Below, in pieces: positions 40,927 to 43,955 of a stretch of 43,955 nucleotides of DNA. A model generated the notes under the pieces. That model saw only the letters and a list, made by a program, of their open reading frames with translations, did no database searches and was not told the DNA's origin. The stretch's first letter is position 1. Each line of letters starts with the position of its first letter. The translations under genes and the position numbers were made by a program. The DNA is from Pseudopedobacter sp043763845 (lineage in GTDB: Bacteria; Bacteroidota; Bacteroidia; Sphingobacteriales; Sphingobacteriaceae), in assembly GCA_043763845.1 (NCBI GenBank), contig JAYULE010000120.1:1-43955 (forward strand), read 5' to 3'.

Positions 40927-41127
40927 ATGGAAACTTTAATAGTTAAAACAAAATCAAAAAATACAGCCGAAAAAATCATCAAAATTTTAACTATTATGGA
41001 TGCTCAAGCCAGCTATTTAGATGATTTTGAAGATGAATTTTTAGGTAAAATGACGGAAGCTGGTATGAAAACTAAAACCCTTAGTAAAACTGAAAAAGAG
41101 TTGTTTTTAAATGGATTAGGGAATTGA
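40927..41127 (+). CDS. Antitoxin component of the second RelE/ParE-type module (DUF2683-like)
   Basis: A 66-residue protein starting METLIVKTKSKNTAEKIIKI, a strand-helix unit like the DUF2683/RelB-type antitoxins of Bacteroidota, followed by an acidic middle (ASYLDDFEDEFLGKM) and a helical end with TKTLSKTEKELFLNG. Its stop overlaps the toxin start by four bases. The assignment rests on N-terminal pattern, size and the downstream RelE-like gene. Confidence 0.75.
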   Translation: METLIVKTKSKNTAEKIIKILTIMDAQASYLDDFEDEFLGKMTEAGMKTKTLSKTEKELFLNGLGN

Positions 41128-41384
41128 ATATTGAGATAAAGAAATCTTTTGTTAAAGATGCCAAAAAATTGGCTACTTCTGTGCAAAAAGATGTATTTAA
41201 TTTGATAAAAGAATTAGAATTAGCCACTGATTTAGAGAAGTTTGATATTAAAAAAATGGTGGGGTATCTAAAATTTTATCGCCTAAGACTCGGCAACTAT
41301 CGGATTGGTTTGTGTATAGAAAATAACATTATATTTTTGGTTAGAATAGCTAAAAGAGACGCGATTTATAAAATATTTCCTTAA
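41124..41384 (+). CDS. RelE/ParE family toxin (second module)
   Basis: An 86-residue RelE-fold protein: MNIEIKKSFVKDAKKLATSV (the usual strand and 'k.a.kdlkkL' helix), DLIKELELATDLEKFDI-like helical middle, KKMVGYLKFYRLRLGNYRIG (the RelE core with 'yRiRvGdYRi' pattern), and the ending IIFLVRIAKRDAIYKIFP with the conserved Arg-Asp/Ile-Tyr. It should be a ribosome-dependent mRNA endonuclease. The start is a TTG overlapping the antitoxin stop (TTGA); no ATG lies near. The initiation codon and overlap would hold translation of the toxin below that of the antitoxin. Confidence 0.88.
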   Translation: MNIEIKKSFVKDAKKLATSVQKDVFNLIKELELATDLEKFDIKKMVGYLKFYRLRLGNYRIGLCIENNIIFLVRIAKRDAIYKIFP

Positions 41385-41575
41385 ATTAAATTTCTAATCG
41401 AATCAAAAAACCTTCAACAATTTTAGAGAATTGGACTCTATACCATTAAGTGTGTAAGTTGATAATTACAAAATCTAAAAAATTTCAAATTTCCAGCTTT
41501 TTAATGCCTATTAAAAATATATATTACGCCCACAAAACCATCCCACATTCAACTTAATAAAATCCTTTAAATTAT

Positions 41576-41583
41576 TATATTTG
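41576..41583 (+). promoter_or_regulatory. TAnnTTTG box adjoining the rpe start
   Basis: TATATTTG ends four bases before the ATG at 41588. The position of the -33 box (41553-41556, CTTA) matches poorly. The geometry suggests a leaderless rpe mRNA. Confidence 0.45.
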
Positions 41584-41587
41584 GCGT

Positions 41588-42244
41588 ATGAACCAAATGA
41601 TTGCCCCATCTATTCTATCCGCAAATTTTGCCAATCTACAACAAGATATCGAAATGCTTAACCAAAGCCAAGCCGATTGGATACACGTTGACGTTATGGA
41701 TGGTGTTTTTGTACCCAATATATCATTTGGTTTTCCGGTTTTAAAAGCCGTTAATGCTATTGCAACTAAACCTTTAGATGTACATTTAATGATTGTTGAA
41801 CCCGATAAATATTTGCAACAATTTGCCGAATATGGCGCAGCAATAATTACCGTTCATTACGAAGCTTGCCCGCATTTACACAGCACTATACAAAAAATTA
41901 AAGCCCTAGGTTGTAAAGCCGGAGTGGCTTTAAACCCACACACACCCGTAACTTTTTTAGATGATATTTTAGAAGATTTAGATATGGTTTTAATAATGTC
42001 GGTTAACCCAGGTTTTGGCGGACAAGTATTTATACCCAATACTTACAAAAAAATACAGCAATTACGAGAAATGGCAAAAGATAGAAACCCCAATTTATTA
42101 ATTGAAATTGATGGCGGCGTTAATGCTCAAAACACACAAGCATTATTTGCAGCGGGTGCAAATGTTTTGGTTGCAGGTAATGCTGTTTTTAATAACGAAA
42201 ATCCCGAAAAATTTATTTCTTGGATGAAAAATGCCAACGCCTAA
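41588..42244 (+). CDS. rpe: Ribulose-phosphate 3-epimerase
   Basis: A 218-residue TIM-barrel epimerase interconverting ribulose 5-phosphate and xylulose 5-phosphate in the pentose phosphate pathway. Family blocks: IAPSILSANFANL, WIHVDVMDGVFVPNISFG (metal-binding His and catalytic Asp), LDVHLMIVEPDKY, ITVHYEAC, VLIMSVNPGFGGQVFI and EIDGGVNAQNT (second catalytic Asp), then ANVLVAGNAVFN. All active-site residues are intact. It marks the right edge of the accessory block, and the TonB receptor gene follows 25 bases later. Confidence 0.97.
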   Translation: MNQMIAPSILSANFANLQQDIEMLNQSQADWIHVDVMDGVFVPNISFGFPVLKAVNAIATKPLDVHLMIVEPDKYLQQFAEYGAAIITVHYEACPHLHSTIQKIKALGCKAGVALNPHTPVTFLDDILEDLDMVLIMSVNPGFGGQVFIPNTYKKIQQLREMAKDRNPNLLIEIDGGVNAQNTQALFAAGANVLVAGNAVFNNENPEKFISWMKNANA

Positions 42245-42269
42245 CTTAAAAGCAATCTTAATTTATACT

Positions 42270-43955
42270 ATGTTTCGTAAACTTATTTTATTGTTTTTAT
42301 GCCTTCCTTTTATAGTGGTGGCTCAAATTAAAGTTAAGGTGCAAGGCTTGGTGGTTAACGAAAACAAAGAACCTATTGCCAACGTAATTGTAAAAGTGCA
42401 AAGTTCCAATGCTTCGGCTAAAACCGATAGTTTAGGCCAGTACACCCTTTTGCTAACTGCAGGTAACCGTATTGTGAATTTTAAATTGTTAGGTTACGTT
42501 TTTAAAACTATTGAAATAAAACTATTACAGGGCCAAAACATAAATATTGAAACGGTTTTACGTAAAGATGTTAAAATTTTAGAAGAGGTAAAAGTTGAAG
42601 ATAAGGTAAGTCGCAATCAAAATATGGTACGTTTTAATCCCAAATTATTGGGACAAATACCTAACGTTTCTGGGAGTTTCGAGTCTATTTTAAAACAATT
42701 GCCTGGCGTATCGGTAAATAACGAATTAAGTTCTCAATACTCGGTACGTGGGGGTAATTTTGATGAAAACCTAATATATATTAACGATGTAGAAATTTAC
42801 AAACCCTTTTTGGTACGCAACGGCCAGCAAGAAGGGTTAAGCTTAATAAATCCCGATTTAGTAGGCAATGTAAAGTTTTCGGCAGGTGGTTTTAGTGCCC
42901 GTTATGGCGATAAAATGTCATCGGTTTTAGATGTGCAATACAAAAACACCGATACCGCCAAATATATAATTGGAGTGGGTACAAACGGCGTTTCGGCAAC
43001 AGCTTTATCGGCTCCAGCGAAGTTTAAATACGCCTTTGGCTTTCGCCAGAAACAAAACAGGTTAATTTTAAATAGCCAGCCGGTGGTAGGTATTTACGAT
43101 CCTCAGTTTTACGATTTTCAATCTTTTTTAAGTTTTGATGTAAGCAAAAAGTTTAGCATACAAACTTTAGGCATTTATAATACCAGCAGGTTTGGCATTA
43201 TTCCACAATCGCAAAGCACCGAGTTTGGTACTTTACAACAAACTTTACGTTTAAAAGTAAATTACGAAGGTCAGGAAATTGACAGTTACAATAACGTGGT
43301 TGGTGCGGTAACTTTAAACTTTAAGCCCAATACCAACTTAAATTTGAAATGGATAAATTCGGCATTTTTTATTACCGAAAAAGAAAACTTTGATATTTAC
43401 GGTAGTTATGTTTTTGATGAGATAAATAAAGATTTTGAAGACGCTAATTTTGGGCAGGTAAGGGCAAACCGTGGTATTGGGGCTTACCAAAACTATGGCC
43501 GAAACCAATTAGAAGTTGATGTTTACTCATCGGAATTTAGAGCTTTGTACAACCACAAAAAATCGTTTTGGGAAGGCGGTTTTAGATTACAAAAAGATGC
43601 CATTACGGATAGGTTGAAAGAATTTTTATTAACGGATTCGGCAGGGTTTATTTTACCAAACAATGGGCTTGATTTGCAATTAACCGAATCGGTTGAAGCC
43701 AAAAATCAAGTAACCACATTTAGATATTCGGGCTTTTTAGAAAACAATAGCGATTTTGGTAAGTTTAACTTAACCACTGGTTTACGGGCATATTACAATA
43801 CTTTTACTAACGAATTTATACCTAGCCCTAGGGCAATTTTATCGTACAAACCCAATCCCGATAAGGATTTAATTTACAGGTTTTCATCGGGTTTATACGC
43901 CCAACAACCCTTTTATCGCGAAATGCGTTTGTTTAATGGTTCGGTTTATCAACAA
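42270..43955 (+). CDS. TonB-dependent receptor with carboxypeptidase-like regulatory domain (partial, 3' end outside window)
   Basis: The frame is open from ATG 42270 to the last base (562 codons, no stop). Signal peptide MFRKLILLFLCLPFIVVA is followed by a CarboxypepD_reg-like domain (about 20-105; KVKVQGLVVNENKEPIANVI and the turn KTDSLGQYTLLL), then the plug domain, with LKQLPGVSVNNELSSQYSVR and GGNFDENLIYINDVEIY, and GFSARYGDKMSSVLDVQYKN leading into the barrel. Such receptors import large ligands at the outer membrane using TonB energy. No SusD-like gene is visible, so glycan use is not implied. The gene follows rpe on the same strand. Confidence 0.92.
   Translation, partial: MFRKLILLFLCLPFIVVAQIKVKVQGLVVNENKEPIANVIVKVQSSNASAKTDSLGQYTLLLTAGNRIVNFKLLGYVFKTIEIKLLQGQNINIETVLRKDVKILEEVKVEDKVSRNQNMVRFNPKLLGQIPNVSGSFESILKQLPGVSVNNELSSQYSVRGGNFDENLIYINDVEIYKPFLVRNGQQEGLSLINPDLVGNVKFSAGGFSARYGDKMSSVLDVQYKNTDTAKYIIGVGTNGVSATALSAPAKFKYAFGFRQKQNRLILNSQPVVGIYDPQFYDFQSFLSFDVSKKFSIQTLGIYNTSRFGIIPQSQSTEFGTLQQTLRLKVNYEGQEIDSYNNVVGAVTLNFKPNTNLNLKWINSAFFITEKENFDIYGSYVFDEINKDFEDANFGQVRANRGIGAYQNYGRNQLEVDVYSSEFRALYNHKKSFWEGGFRLQKDAITDRLKEFLLTDSAGFILPNNGLDLQLTESVEAKNQVTTFRYSGFLENNSDFGKFNLTTGLRAYYNTFTNEFIPSPRAILSYKPNPDKDLIYRFSSGLYAQQPFYREMRLFNGSVYQQ

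Noticed and set aside
1..43955. Circular molecule, since the window starts and ends in outer-membrane receptor genes
   Set aside because: TonB-dependent receptors are numerous in Bacteroidota, the gene content is plainly chromosomal, and the joined ends cannot be shown to be one gene.

Overview
The window is A+T-rich chromosomal DNA from a member of the Bacteroidota. The evidence is the gene content: a PorT/SprT type IX secretion barrel next to the menaquinone methyltransferase, a DUF6089 barrel between nadK and uppS, paired OmpH/Skp chaperones after BamA, an Hc1-like histone, DUF5723 and a TonB-dependent receptor with a carboxypeptidase-like N-terminal domain. Promoters of the Bacteroidota type (TTTG, 19 bases, TAnnTTTG) are visible, and clear Shine-Dalgarno sequences are rare. 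I cannot place it below phylum with confidence. No rRNA, tRNA, CRISPR array, prophage or intact insertion sequence was seen.

Layout. 1-61 is the tail of an outer-membrane receptor. 186-4567 holds lysine 6-transaminase (-), a DUF2064/TIGR04282 transferase (+), the cysteine pair cysE-cysM (-) and an Hc1-like protein (-). 4954-7817 is a DUF423 gene overlapping priA (-). 8197-11342 is a poorly characterised pair (an anchored periplasmic protein and a DUF5723 barrel). 11346-12887 is the conserved order rpmH-rnpA-yidD-tsaB (-). A repeat-rich gap then leads to mscL (-), rpoN (+), a second repeat block, an orphan phytoene-desaturase-like gene, an orphan ABC ATPase, RlpA-like (-) and sucD (-).

20220-34254 is a long plus-strand run of housekeeping and envelope genes: truA, an MsbA-like ABC exporter, menG/ubiE, porT, an SDR, a YqeY protein, an alpha/beta hydrolase, a CBS protein, nadK, a DUF6089 barrel, uppS, bamA, two ompH/skp genes and murI. 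The second half of this run builds the envelope: UppS makes the lipid carrier, BamA and the Skp-like chaperones assemble outer-membrane proteins, and MurI supplies D-glutamate. An MFS transporter and dapA follow.

36790-41400 is the accessory part, inserted between two core genes (dapA and rpe). It holds a frameshifted PIN-domain toxin gene with a 53-residue partner, a umuDC translesion-polymerase operon behind a perfect 25-bp palindrome that overlaps its promoter, two intact RelE/ParE-type toxin-antitoxin pairs, a structured intergenic element and two likely gene remnants. The window ends inside a second TonB-dependent receptor gene.

The observations most worth checking are the palindromic umuDC operator, the opposed GTCGTAAGTC repeat arrays between rpmH and mscL, the ~98-bp tandem repeats after rpoN, the broken PIN module, and four start codons that lie 4-7 bases from a TAnnTTTG box and so may begin leaderless mRNAs. 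I found no convincing new multi-gene defence or biosynthetic system.
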